A stretch of DNA of 34,763 nucleotides from DATBRC01 sp036560485 (GTDB taxonomy: Bacteria; Pseudomonadota; Gammaproteobacteria; Burkholderiales; Burkholderiaceae_D). Made by a program: the position numbers and the translations under genes. The notes below the pieces were generated by a model. That model made no database searches, was not told the origin of the DNA, and saw nothing but the letters and a program-made list of their open reading frames with translations. Below are positions 1 through 8,380 of the stretch, one piece after another (the stretch's first letter is position 1; every line of letters starts with the position of its first letter). The stretch lies in contig DATBRC010000075.1 in assembly GCA_036560485.1 (NCBI GenBank), forward strand, positions 1 through 34,763, read 5' to 3'.

Positions 1-1
1 G

Positions 2-220
2 ATTGCTGTGATCGATCATCTGCTGTCGGCACCGGCAGTGAATGGACCACTTGCCGTTGTACAGTCTCACATACTTTATCAATTTGCTGACCCGGCATTG
101 GAGGCAAGCTCGGCAGGGCACAAGATATTGCTGCGAATGGGACGAGAAAACGAACAACGGATCAAGGCTAAGCTGAAAGCGATCCGTCATGAATTGACGG
201 GATCACGTCTATCGCTTTAG
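2..220 (+). CDS. DUF3014-like protein, C-terminal end (5' partial)
   Basis: Only the last 72 codons lie in the window; the frame is open from base 2 and ends at TAG. The visible text (VNGPLAVVQSHILYQFADP, then AGHKILLRMGRENEQRIKAK) resembles, from memory, the C-terminal end of DUF3014 proteins, which are usually membrane-anchored and of unknown function. The tail is basic and ends in a short Ser/Leu stretch. The upstream part that would carry the membrane anchor is outside the window. The stop overlaps the last bases of a GNAT remnant on the other strand by four bases. The family call is recognition only and not certain. Confidence 0.5.
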   Translation: MAVIDHLLSAPAVNGPLAVVQSHILYQFADPALEASSAGHKILLRMGRENEQRIKAKLKAIRHELTGSRLSL

Positions 221-456
221 TGTGCTGGCAGATTTTTATAGTCAAGTTCTTTATAGAAAGCAGCTACTGGCGCATTCGTGGATCGAACTTGTAAATTAAT
301 TTTCGTACAACCTATTGAAGTCAAAGCATGTTCGGCATGTAGGATTAATTTCGTGCCGTAATCTTGCCGACGCATCTTGGGGCTTACTGCTACTGAACAA
401 AGTTTCTTTACTAACCGTTTCTTTTTTATCGATTTGACGAACAACACAGTGCGTGT
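217..456 (-). pseudogene. GNAT acetyltransferase remnant, N-terminus missing
   Basis: The reading frame matches the second half of a GCN5-related N-acetyltransferase. It holds a motif A-like stretch (VAVSPKMRRQDYGTKLILHA, equivalent to the acetyl-CoA binding Q/RxxGxG/A loop) and motif B (INLQVRSTNAPVAAFYKELDY). About 75 residues remain, where GNAT proteins usually have 140-180. The only start is a GTG at 447 and an in-frame TGA sits at 457-459, so the first half of the fold is absent. It lies directly downstream of dctM on the same strand. It is most likely a decayed gene; a very short functional protein is unlikely because the N-terminal acceptor-binding strands are gone. Confidence 0.6.
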
Positions 457-490
457 TCAATAGAAAGGCTGTCATTTCATAACATCATAT

Positions 491-1951
491 TCAATTTGAA
501 TCTTTCTCATTTTGCAGCCGCTGCGCGTCAAAGAGCTTCTCCACTTCTTCATCCGACAATTGCTTATTGCTTGTCGCATTGGACAAGTCGGATGAATGGC
601 TATGCCATACCATGTTCGGCCACAGCAAGACCAGTAACATGACCGCAACCTGTGCCAGCAGATAGGGAAATAAAGCGCGTGCCAATGCCCATTGTGATAA
701 TTTTTGATGCATGATACTTCCTGCCATCAATACCGCATAACCGAATGGCGGCAGCAAAAAACTTGCTTGCAATACCAGCAGCGTCAGCACAGCAACCCAA
801 GTCGCATCGGGTACCAGCATCAGCAACGGCGGCATGACCACAGGAATGATGACGAAGGTAATTTCGATTGCGTCCAGTACAAATGCACTGAGCATCAGGA
901 TCAATAATACGACGATCAAGGCGACTGATCCGCCACCGTGCAAACTTCGTAAAAAATCACTGATCCACAAGTCGGTTTCAAATGCACGCAATACCAAGGT
1001 GTACATGGTGGCCGCAATCAGTAACGCGAACAGCATGCCGGTGATTGCCAACGTATCATGCAAAATCGCCTTGAATACCGGGCGCGTCAAGGAACGTGTG
1101 AGCAGACCAAACAATAACAGCATCAGGCCGCCGGTTGCCGCTCCTTCGACCGCATAGAGGTACCCCAGTGTGACGGACGTGAGCAAGGCCAGAATGCAAC
1201 CCACGCTGCCACAGGCAATCATCCAGTCGCTGTGGCTGACTGGCAATGTAGTGGTCTCCACCAGTGGTGTGGTAGCGGCAGTGGCAATGGTTTGGCGATT
1301 GCGCCACCATGTAATCATGAAAAACAGCAACAGCATGCAAGCAGCCGGCAGCAGCGCACCATGAAAAATATCCTGCGTATTGATGATGCGTGTTGCTCGG
1401 GCAGTCGCATTGACTGCTTCGGTATGCGCACGCATCATTGCGTCCCCCAGCAATATCAGAACCAGCGATGGCGGCACGACGACACCAATCGTGCTGGCGG
1501 TACAAACGAGCGCAGCACTCCGCTCCGCTGGAACGCCTTGTGCATTCAGTCGAGGCAGAACTGCACGTGCCAGCATCGCAACGCTGGCGCCGACCGAACC
1601 ATTCATCGGTGCCATGAGGGCGCCCAAGCCTATGCCTGTCAAATAGGGTGCTGCGGCCGTGCGGCGCAATAGGCGGTTACCGACGCGGAATAAAATGTCG
1701 ATCAGAGGCAAACGGTTAAGCATCATCCCGATCAGAACATAGAGTGGCAATGCCTGTAACAAGTCATGCTCAAGCAGCCCGAGTATGCGCGATGGCAGTG
1801 CGAAAAAAAGCGGTAGCGTAAATAAACCGGAGACGAGCCCACCGACCGTAAATATCATTGAAGTACTAATCAACACGATCCAGGCAGGCAAGCCGCTGAT
1901 TGCCATCAGAATGGCAGTGACCAATAGCATCCATAATCCAATGGCCCCCAT
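491..1951 (-). CDS. dctM: TRAP transporter large permease (DctM family)
   Basis: The 486-residue protein is the large membrane subunit of a tripartite ATP-independent periplasmic transporter, which uses an ion gradient to import organic acids or related solutes delivered by a periplasmic binding protein. It is hydrophobic throughout, with about a dozen membrane segments. DctM hallmarks are visible: the MNGSVGASVAMLAR loop and the VVVPPSLVLILLG re-entrant segment. The frame stays open 138 codons further upstream through dctQ, but that part is not membrane-like. The ATG at 1951 overlaps the dctQ stop as ATGA, which fixes the start and shows translational coupling. The C-terminus is a charged tail (DEEVEKLFDAQRLQNEKDSN). 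The substrate cannot be told, and no dctP gene is adjacent. Confidence 0.9.
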   Translation of the reverse strand: MGAIGLWMLLVTAILMAISGLPAWIVLISTSMIFTVGGLVSGLFTLPLFFALPSRILGLLEHDLLQALPLYVLIGMMLNRLPLIDILFRVGNRLLRRTAAAPYLTGIGLGALMAPMNGSVGASVAMLARAVLPRLNAQGVPAERSAALVCTASTIGVVVPPSLVLILLGDAMMRAHTEAVNATARATRIINTQDIFHGALLPAACMLLLFFMITWWRNRQTIATAATTPLVETTTLPVSHSDWMIACGSVGCILALLTSVTLGYLYAVEGAATGGLMLLLFGLLTRSLTRPVFKAILHDTLAITGMLFALLIAATMYTLVLRAFETDLWISDFLRSLHGGGSVALIVVLLILMLSAFVLDAIEITFVIIPVVMPPLLMLVPDATWVAVLTLLVLQASFLLPPFGYAVLMAGSIMHQKLSQWALARALFPYLLAQVAVMLLVLLWPNMVWHSHSSDLSNATSNKQLSDEEVEKLFDAQRLQNEKDSN

Positions 1952-2478
1952 CAACGATCCCCTGCGGGAGGTGATGATGCCGTAGGCAGAAAAATATCGA
2001 CAACTGCCTGCAACAGCACCAGCAACGCAAACAAGAACACACTGATTTTGAGGATGAAATATCCAGGATTGAACGTATCGGGGAAATCTTCCAATTGTTT
2101 GATTGATTGCCATGCCATTGGTGCTGACGCATAGAGAATAAAAACCGTCCATGGCAATACGATCACAATCGACACATATTTCAGTAATAGCGAGCGCAGG
2201 TGGCTCGGATAATGTCGAGCAACTACATCTGGGGTTAAGTGCGTGTGCACGCGGGTCGCATAGGTAATGCCGACGCTGACATATAACCCGAACAGCAGTT
2301 GTGCCAAGTCGTTCGCTTGAGTGGAAAAAGCATGGACCCATTCGCGTAACGGCCATTGCAGACAAAGCAGCAGTGCGAACGGGATGATCAGTATTGTCGT
2401 GGCCGATGTTACACGTGTCAGCACACTATCCAGTTGATGCAAACAACGTAGAGGCCAGGACGATCGATTTTTTTGCAT
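1951..2478 (-). CDS. dctQ: TRAP transporter small permease (DctQ family)
   Basis: This is a 175-residue protein with four predicted membrane helices, the usual size and topology of the TRAP small subunit that partners DctM. Helices fall around ILIIPFALLLCLQWPL, the AQLLFGLYVSVGITYAT segment, LLLKYVSIVIVLPWTVFIL and FILKISVFLFALLVLLQ. The cytoplasmic loop between helices 2 and 3 (RVHTHLTPDVVARHYP) is typical of DctQ. An ATG at 2478 is chosen; a TTG twelve codons upstream at 2514 is possible, and neither has a strong ribosome binding site. The stop overlaps the dctM start by four bases. The 237 bases upstream contain no binding-protein gene, so the transporter must use a DctP encoded elsewhere or be incomplete. 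Confidence 0.85.
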   Translation of the reverse strand: MQKNRSSWPLRCLHQLDSVLTRVTSATTILIIPFALLLCLQWPLREWVHAFSTQANDLAQLLFGLYVSVGITYATRVHTHLTPDVVARHYPSHLRSLLLKYVSIVIVLPWTVFILYASAPMAWQSIKQLEDFPDTFNPGYFILKISVFLFALLVLLQAVVDIFLPTASSPPAGDR

Positions 2479-2715
2479 AGATTCAGTTTGAGAAGAACTG
2501 GCAAAAATACTCAAATAACGTCGTTAATTGTAATACGTGGAACGATCTCTAAGTCGAGATTGAAGCTGAGGAGCATATCAAATTACAGATGGATGAATAT
2601 TGTGTAGTATGGTAGCGACGGCTAATACGCATTTCTAATGGCGCGATGGTGGCCTTATTCTATCTATGCACGATCATTTCATCTGATGATGAATCAATAA
2701 ACAAATGGGGATAAT

Positions 2716-3189
2716 ATGTTCAATTTAACAGTCAACTGGTGGGAGCTTATTCTTCGTGCGGTCGCAACATATGTATTCATGATCGTCTTATTACGTATCA
2801 CCGGCAAGCGTCAGGTGGGGCAGCTTGCTCCATTCGATCTTGTTCTATTGCTTGTCCTGAGCAATGCTGTTCAAAACTCAATCAATGGCGGAGATAATTC
2901 TTTAATCGGCGGGTTCATCTCAGCGATCTCGCTGGTTGCAGCGAACTATACGCTTGGTTACATCACATACCGAAGCAAACGCATTGCCGGATTAGTTGAG
3001 GGACGGCCACAAATATTGATTCACAATGGACATTTATACAGCGATGTCATGCATAAGGAAAAAGTCACGCAACATGAACTGGACGCGGCACTCCGGCAAG
3101 CCGGCGTAGCATGTATTGAGCATGTTCACTTTGCCGTTTTAGAAAACAACGGACAGATCAGCGTGCGTGGGTTGCCCTCTAAAACATGA
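2716..3189 (+). CDS. DUF421 (YetF/YcaP-type) membrane protein
   Basis: The 157-residue protein has three membrane helices (about residues 11-26, 38-56 and 62-84) followed by a soluble C-terminal domain of about 70 residues. The sequences LLRITGKRQVGQLAPFDLV, LLLVLSNAVQNSI and VEGRPQILIHNGHL are the signature of the DUF421 family, to which YetF and YcaP belong. The molecular role of the family is poorly known; in Bacillus relatives it has been linked to membrane or spore physiology. The start is supported by GGGGATAAT just before the ATG. It stands alone, divergent from dctQM, with a hairpin just after the stop. It is slightly shorter than many family members. Confidence 0.85.
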   Translation: MFNLTVNWWELILRAVATYVFMIVLLRITGKRQVGQLAPFDLVLLLVLSNAVQNSINGGDNSLIGGFISAISLVAANYTLGYITYRSKRIAGLVEGRPQILIHNGHLYSDVMHKEKVTQHELDAALRQAGVACIEHVHFAVLENNGQISVRGLPSKT

Positions 3190-3196
3190 AGGCATA

Positions 3197-3214
3197 ACGC
3201 TAAAGGTTTAGCGT
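3197..3214 (+). terminator. Hairpin after the DUF421 gene
   Basis: ACGCTAA and TTAGCGT form a perfect 7-bp stem around AGGT, eight bases after the DUF421 stop codon. The T-run that would make it a classical intrinsic terminator (six T) lies only about 17 bases further on. It may be a weak terminator or an mRNA 3'-end stabiliser. Confidence 0.4.
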
Positions 3215-3272
3215 CATTAATGACAGGACTGTTTTTTCTCGGTGAGGGTGGCATTCATATTGCGGGGAGATC

Positions 3273-4637
3273 ATGACTAAGGAAGTGGGACTCAAAGAAA
3301 ACGCACTTGGCACCGGCGAATCGATCATCATGGGTGTGGCGGGTACCGCGCCTGCTTTCAGCATCGCTGCCACCACATCCACACTTGCGGCAGCGGTAGG
3401 TACGCTGGCTCCAGCCAGCCTGTTGTATTGCGGATTGATCATGTTTGGCGTGACCTTTGCCTATCTGCATTTGAACCGCATGAGTGCCAATGCCGGCGCG
3501 TCTTATTCATGGGTAGGCAGCATATTTAATCCGACGCTTGGTTTCTTTGCCGGCTGGGCCTTGCTTGTAGCGTCTGCCGTCTTTATGGTGTCGGGTACGA
3601 TTCCGGCGGCGACTGCCACCTTGTTATTGATTAAGCCGCAGTTTGCCAATGAACCGTCCGTCGTGACCTTCGTTGCCGCCGGCTGGTTGCTGGCTGTCAG
3701 CGCCGTCATCGTCAAAGGCATCAAACCCACCAGCTATACCCAGATCGTGATGACGGGATTGGAAATATTGATTCTGATATTGGTCGTGATTGTCGCCGTA
3801 ATGAAGTTTGGTAACCATCCCGCACATGCATTTTCGTGGAAATGGTTTGCTGTTACGGAGTTCACGCCGCAATTATTCGCGACCGGCGCGCTGACTGCAT
3901 TGTTCTTTTTCTGGGGTTGGGATGTCACGGTCAATTTAAATGAAGAAACCAGGGATGCGAGCCGCGCGCCAGGTTTGGGAGCAGTGTGGGCGATGGTGAT
4001 CGTGCTGTTTTTGTTCATATCTTTCGCAGCTGTCAGCCTGCTGGTTTTAACCGATCAGGAACTCGAACAATCCAGCACCAACATCGTGTTTGCGGTCGCC
4101 GAAAAGTTGTTTCCCAAGCCATGGAGTTACATGGCAGTCATCGCGGTGATGCTCAGTTCAATCGGTACTCTGGAAACCTCCATTTTGCAATTTACCCGCA
4201 CCATGTATGCGAAGGGCAGAGACGGGGTGCTCCATTCGCGCTATGCGATCCTGCATGCGACGTGGCAAACACCTTGGGTCGCGACCGCTGTGATTGCGTT
4301 CAGTGGGACCTTGTTCTTGTTTCTATCGTCCTATTTTCCGACAGTTAACTTGATCATCAAGGATTCGGTGAATGCCATCGGATTCCAGGTGGCTTTTTAT
4401 TACGGACTCGCCGGCCTTGCCTGCGCCTGGCATTATCGCAAGCATGCACTCGATTCCTTGCATAACATGATCTTTCTGATTTTGTGGCCAATCATTAGTG
4501 CCGCCTTCCTGTTTTTCATTGCTGTGTACAGTGTGCCGACATTTGATCTCACTACCAACGTAGTCGGATTGGGCGGAATTATCATTGGAATCATTCCGCT
4601 ATTATTGAATCGGATGAGGATGCGGAGCAGCAAATAA
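3273..4637 (+). CDS. APC-family amino acid permease
   Basis: The 454-residue protein is an amino acid/polyamine/organocation (APC) transporter of the inner membrane with about twelve helices. The first-helix motif (GESIIMGVAGTAPAFSIAAT) is the APC substrate-binding unwound segment. LNRMSANAGASYSWVGSIF in helix 2-3 and FFFWGWDVTVNLNEETRDA in helix 6 are also diagnostic; the latter pair typifies the GABA/cationic amino acid permease branch. ATG is preceded by GGGGAG at a good distance. It is a single-gene unit of normal length, and the next genes run in the opposite direction. The substrate is not predictable from sequence alone. Confidence 0.88.
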   Translation: MTKEVGLKENALGTGESIIMGVAGTAPAFSIAATTSTLAAAVGTLAPASLLYCGLIMFGVTFAYLHLNRMSANAGASYSWVGSIFNPTLGFFAGWALLVASAVFMVSGTIPAATATLLLIKPQFANEPSVVTFVAAGWLLAVSAVIVKGIKPTSYTQIVMTGLEILILILVVIVAVMKFGNHPAHAFSWKWFAVTEFTPQLFATGALTALFFFWGWDVTVNLNEETRDASRAPGLGAVWAMVIVLFLFISFAAVSLLVLTDQELEQSSTNIVFAVAEKLFPKPWSYMAVIAVMLSSIGTLETSILQFTRTMYAKGRDGVLHSRYAILHATWQTPWVATAVIAFSGTLFLFLSSYFPTVNLIIKDSVNAIGFQVAFYYGLAGLACAWHYRKHALDSLHNMIFLILWPIISAAFLFFIAVYSVPTFDLTTNVVGLGGIIIGIIPLLLNRMRMRSSK

Positions 4638-4665
4638 TTCGCCATAGTAGAACAGGCTTAGTCAG

Positions 4666-4809
4666 CTAACGGCACCGACCTGCTGTTGCGAGGACATCGC
4701 CGAACGGCTGCAATCGCTGCAAAGCAGCTGTCTGCCGTACAGCGTTCGCCGCGAAGAAGCACGAGAACATCACGATGTCACTCAACAGAAAAATCCAGAA
4801 TCCGTAGCC
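4666..4809 (-). pseudogene. Remnant of heme-copper oxidase subunit III (CyoC-like)
   Basis: Directly after the stop of the FAD oxidoreductase, and in the same frame, about 47 codons read GYGFWIFLLSDIVMFSCFFA followed by ANAVRQTAALQ and a stop. The FWIFLLSDIVMF stretch is the conserved second region of subunit III in bo3/aa3-type terminal oxidases (CyoC/CtaE family). In intact proteins it follows a short N-terminal tail and is continued by four more helices. Here there is no start codon and the sequence degenerates after the first helix. It is read as a decayed fragment left by deletion. Recognition is from motif memory; a protein search would settle it. Confidence 0.6.
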
Positions 4810-6159
4810 CTAATGATCGTTGACTCCCAATCGTCGCAGTACGTCCGGCGTGGTCAGCACGCTTGGCGGCGACAACAGCGTCGTCACTTCGGTATGGAGC
4901 TTGTACACCACTGGGTCGATCGCAGCCAGCCTACGCACCGCCGCCCGAAATTGCAGCTCTTGCTGCAAATCGGCTGGTCGCTTCCCCGTCGCTTCTGGAT
5001 CGGCCAAGTCGGGATAGGCAGCGGTTCGCCAAGGTGTGTCGATGAGCACTTGCGCTTCGGCTAAAAAATGCTGCTGCAGGCCATCGAGTGGCGTGGTATC
5101 GGACACTCTTTTGCGAAGCATATCTTGCAGAAGCCGCGCTTGCATCGCTGCCACGCTCATCCCTTGCCCCCACACCGGATTGAACTGGCAGAGCGCGTCG
5201 CCCATCGGAATCAGGCGTGCAGGGACGACCTCCAACAATTCAAAATGACGGCGCACACTTTCCGAAAAGCGATAGCGTGCGACCTCTTCCACCCATTGTG
5301 CATTGACAATCGCATCGTGGACGGTGGTGGTGCGGCATTGTTTGGCGAAAGCGAGAAATCCTTCCCGGTCACTCGGCAGTTTCTCGCCGCGTCCTGCGAT
5401 CGTCACCATCCAGCGGTCTTCTTCGATTGGCATCAGCAGCACACCGCGGCGGATAATGGGCGGTTGTCCCATCGTGCGAATACCGAGCCAATCACGCGGT
5501 CTAGCTGATAATGGTTTACGGAAAACCGCCGTCGCATAATTGATATCCACGCCGATCGTGGTCTCTTGCGGGCGTGGTAAATTCAATTGATCGAGCAATG
5601 CCATGGTCAGCATGCCGCGACCCGATGCATCGACGACCAGATCGGCGGCAAGTGTTTCGCTATCTCCCAGGTTCGAGAAATATTGCACCCCCGTCACTAC
5701 AGTACTATCTGATGTCGACAGAAGGGATTGCACGCGGCAGTTCTGTCGAATGGCGATGTTTTCGATTTGCAGCACACGTTTGCGCACCACCCATTCCAGC
5801 AAAGGACGTGACATGTAATAGCCCCACATGCCAATATCATGACGGGGATAGCACGGATCGTAACCTGGTAGTTCGAGCAAAACGTCGATACCAAGGCGAT
5901 AAGGCACGGCACCCGCGTCCTTCAGTTCCTGCTCGAAGCCGGGGAATAATTCTTCGAGTGCACTTAGTCCGCCGCCAAGGAGGGTATGCGGATGACGGTC
6001 TTGTGGCGTACCCGTACGCGCCACCGGGTCGACTGGCAACGTATCCCGCTCAAGAACAATGACCTGATGAAAATACTCGGCTAGGGCACGCGCTGCCGTC
6101 AAGCCGCCAATACCTGCGCCAATAATGATGGCGGTGTTGCCAATATGTCGGGAATGCAT
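4810..6159 (-). CDS. FAD-dependent oxidoreductase/monooxygenase
   Basis: The 449-residue flavoprotein has an N-terminal Rossmann dinucleotide motif (IIIGAGIGGLTAARALAEYF, then an acidic VLERD end) and the C-terminal GDALCQFNPVWGQGMSVAAM motif that binds FAD ribityl/pyrophosphate in the p-hydroxybenzoate hydroxylase-like fold. The GTPQDRHPHTLLGGG segment marks a branch of putative monooxygenases related to squalene/geranylgeranyl oxidases. The ATG at 6159 is preferred over the one at 6174 because GGAGAG lies about eight bases upstream of it. It is divergent from a TetR gene, the usual arrangement of a repressor beside its target. The substrate is unknown. Confidence 0.85.
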   Translation of the reverse strand: MHSRHIGNTAIIIGAGIGGLTAARALAEYFHQVIVLERDTLPVDPVARTGTPQDRHPHTLLGGGLSALEELFPGFEQELKDAGAVPYRLGIDVLLELPGYDPCYPRHDIGMWGYYMSRPLLEWVVRKRVLQIENIAIRQNCRVQSLLSTSDSTVVTGVQYFSNLGDSETLAADLVVDASGRGMLTMALLDQLNLPRPQETTIGVDINYATAVFRKPLSARPRDWLGIRTMGQPPIIRRGVLLMPIEEDRWMVTIAGRGEKLPSDREGFLAFAKQCRTTTVHDAIVNAQWVEEVARYRFSESVRRHFELLEVVPARLIPMGDALCQFNPVWGQGMSVAAMQARLLQDMLRKRVSDTTPLDGLQQHFLAEAQVLIDTPWRTAAYPDLADPEATGKRPADLQQELQFRAAVRRLAAIDPVVYKLHTEVTTLLSPPSVLTTPDVLRRLGVNDH

Positions 6160-6260
6160 TGTGGTGCTCTCCATTGCAAAAGATCATGGCGGCTGTCATG
6201 TCCTAGTTAGAAAGTGATGCATCGCCTAGATTGTGTTCAATCAGCACTCTTCAATTGTAA

Positions 6261-6296
6261 ATGATGAACATCATACTGAATTATGATTATAATCAT
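6261..6296. promoter_or_regulatory. Twin inverted-repeat operators over the tetR promoter
   Basis: Two 14-bp inverted repeats of the form ATGATnnnnATCAT lie 22 bp apart: ATGATGAACATCAT (6261-6274) and the perfect palindrome ATGATTATAATCAT (6283-6296). A sigma70-like promoter toward tetR, TGAACA-17 bp-TATAAT (6265-6270 and 6288-6293), is covered by both: the first site overlaps the -35, the second the -10. This is the expected position for operators of an autoregulated TetR repressor that also controls the divergent flavoprotein gene. Binding itself is inferred. Confidence 0.7.
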
Positions 6297-6333
6297 CTAA
6301 AAATGTCAACTCATCTGAAAGAAGCGAAAGAAA

Positions 6334-6903
6334 ATGGGATTTTCAAAAGCACAAAAAGCTGAACATCATGCGCAAATTGTGGCTACGGCAGCCGAGGTAT
6401 TCCGTGAACGGGGATTAAATGGGATTGGCGTGGCCGATTTGATGAAGGAAGTCGGGCTGACCCATGGTGGTTTCTATAGTCATTTCCCATCGCGTGATGC
6501 CTTGGTGGCAGTAGCCATAGACTATGCGTTTGATGACGCGGGACACAACTTGCGGTCTCGTATTGCCAAAGAAAAGGGTAGTTCGTTCGAACGACTGATC
6601 AAAGCATATTTATCGAAGTGGCACCGCGACCATCCGCAAAACGGATGTCCTGTGGCAGCCCTTGCTGGCGATGCCGCGCGTTCTGGCGAGCAAGGAAAAT
6701 CGGCCTTCACCGAGCGGTTTGAACGCTATGTTGAATGGGTCGCCGGCATGCTGGATGGCACAGTACAAGAGCGGCGCACGCAAGCGATTGCCACCATCTG
6801 CGCCATGGCAGGTGCGATTGCCGTTTCGCGCGCGCTGGACGACAAGCGATTATCTGAGGAGGTCATCGCGGCAATGCTAGAACGATGTATTGATGAAAAT
6901 TAG
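6334..6903 (+). CDS. TetR/AcrR-family transcriptional regulator
   Basis: The 189-residue repressor has an N-terminal TetR helix-turn-helix (about residues 10-55; GLNGIGVADLMKEVGLTHGG then FYSHFPSRDAL), one of the best conserved bacterial motifs. The ligand domain contains PQNGCPVAALAGD with Cys105 in the position where NemR-like relatives carry an electrophile-sensing cysteine; sensing here is an inference. It is divergent from the FAD oxidoreductase, and twin palindromes in the 174-bp gap suggest it represses both directions. No strong ribosome site precedes the ATG. Length is normal for the family. Confidence 0.9.
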   Translation: MGFSKAQKAEHHAQIVATAAEVFRERGLNGIGVADLMKEVGLTHGGFYSHFPSRDALVAVAIDYAFDDAGHNLRSRIAKEKGSSFERLIKAYLSKWHRDHPQNGCPVAALAGDAARSGEQGKSAFTERFERYVEWVAGMLDGTVQERRTQAIATICAMAGAIAVSRALDDKRLSEEVIAAMLERCIDEN

Positions 6904-7095
6904 AGAGTTAGACAAATCAACCTTCAATCACTTTTATGATGAGTCCCGTGATCGTTGATAACGAAATCTGTGAAATCATTTCCGATGTGTAGAGGTCGGC
7001 GAACGGGTGACTGCTTTGCAATCCCGCAGTTGACTTCTAAGCAGAAGCCGGATTGTCATTGGCCTTTCACATCACCGCCATTCAATCCACCTCTC

Positions 7096-7123
7096 CAAAG
7101 CAGACAATACAAAGCAGACAATA
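7096..7123. repeat. Two perfect tandem 14-bp repeats
   Basis: CAAAGCAGACAATA occurs twice head to tail (7096-7109 and 7110-7123), about 50 bp beyond the stop of the citrate synthase-like gene. No stem or gene is associated. The rest of 6904-7170 shows nothing else recognisable. Confidence 0.8.
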
Positions 7124-7170
7124 AATACGCAGAAAAAATATATATCGAAGTACCAATTTTTATCTGCAAG

Positions 7171-8349
7171 TTATGGCCTCGGCCCAATGTAATTGGCTCT
7201 TGGCCGAATCAAGGACCGTTGCTCACGCTGCTCCAGCACATGTGCAATCCAACCGACTGTTCTACCGATAGCAAATAAGCTAAACGCACTCCCTGCTGGC
7301 AATCCTAAGTGCCGCCGGGCAGCAACCAGTGCAAAATCAATAGTTGGTTTTTTCCCTGTAAGTGTTTCAACTATCTCAATGATGCGATTCAATTCTCTGT
7401 TGCGCGGCAGTTTGGCTAGGATTGCCTTTGCACGTGGATCACCATCTGGGTAAAGCGGATGTCCGAAGCCAGGAATGATATCCCCTCGGGTCAAACGCTC
7501 TTGCAATGAATTCTTAAAGGATCGACTGGCTTCCAACTCTTTAAATAGTGCTTCAACACGTTCGGTAAACCCACCGTGCAACGGCCCTGACAACGCGGCC
7601 AAGCCACCTGTAATCGCTGCACCGATACTGGCTCCCGTCGAGGCAATACAGCGCGCAGTAAAACTTGATGCATTCAACTCGTGGTCTGCACATACGACAA
7701 GTGCAGTACGCACAATGTCTGTGGCATTGTCGTCGAGATTCCATGCTTTTTGACATTGCATATGGATAGGCTTTGCATTGGGTTCTGTGCAGAGGGCGCT
7801 CGCAGTCAGTAACCGAAGCAAACTGAGACAGGCTCGGATTGTTTGAATGCGATCGCGTTGCCAAATATTGGAATTGATTTTTTGATGGCCTAACGAAAAC
7901 AAAATTGCACAACGTACTATAGGAGATTGATCCTCCAGAGATCGCATCGCATTTTTCCATAACAGCGACGGCGGCTCTTCCTGGAAGTCGAAAGAATATC
8001 CTTCTTCACAAGACCACAAAATACGCGCTATATCTTCCAGCGATGCTGACTCTGCCAAATCAGCGACAGATCGACCGCGAAAATACAATTGGCCATCCTC
8101 AATGAGCGTGAGACCAGATTCAAGAACAGGAAGCCCCCAGTCAAGCGTCGCTTTGGCAACATGCTTTGGTTTGCGACCGACTGATTTCTGAGAAGCCAGC
8201 TTTTCGACATCCGCTGTGCGAAACCTTCTTTCTCGATGATCATCCCCAGGCAAAGATTGAATTTGTCCTCTACTGACATAGGAATAAAGTGTCTGCTGAC
8301 GTATACCCAGTGCAGCAGCAGCTTGTTTTGCGTTCATATAAACGGCCAT
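7171..8349 (-). CDS. Citrate synthase family protein with N-terminal DNA-binding domain
   Basis: This 392-residue fusion has an excisionase/MerR-type helix-turn-helix (residues 5-50; MNAKQAAAALGIRQQTLYSY, then GDDHRERRFRTADVEKL) joined to a compact citrate synthase domain (about 65-392). The catalytic set is intact: His223 in ADHELNASSF, His258 in GPLHGG, His297 in GFGHPLY, Asp338 in TIDFALV, plus the Arg-rich PRANYIGP tail. So it could make citrate or 2-methylcitrate from acyl-CoA and an oxoacid while binding DNA. The ATG at 8349 is preferred because AGGAATT lies upstream; a TTG at 8355 is less likely. A palindrome in the divergent promoter region is a candidate self-regulation site. It is not the housekeeping enzyme. 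Confidence 0.88.
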   Translation of the reverse strand: MAVYMNAKQAAAALGIRQQTLYSYVSRGQIQSLPGDDHRERRFRTADVEKLASQKSVGRKPKHVAKATLDWGLPVLESGLTLIEDGQLYFRGRSVADLAESASLEDIARILWSCEEGYSFDFQEEPPSLLWKNAMRSLEDQSPIVRCAILFSLGHQKINSNIWQRDRIQTIRACLSLLRLLTASALCTEPNAKPIHMQCQKAWNLDDNATDIVRTALVVCADHELNASSFTARCIASTGASIGAAITGGLAALSGPLHGGFTERVEALFKELEASRSFKNSLQERLTRGDIIPGFGHPLYPDGDPRAKAILAKLPRNRELNRIIEIVETLTGKKPTIDFALVAARRHLGLPAGSAFSLFAIGRTVGWIAHVLEQREQRSLIRPRANYIGPRP

Positions 8350-8380
8350 ATTCAATTCCTAATCTCAAGTTCAGGATATG

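Noticed and set aside
1952..2365. In-frame upstream extension of dctM (138 codons)
   Set aside because: It overlaps dctQ in another frame, is not membrane-like, and the ATGA overlap at 1951 gives a clear start.
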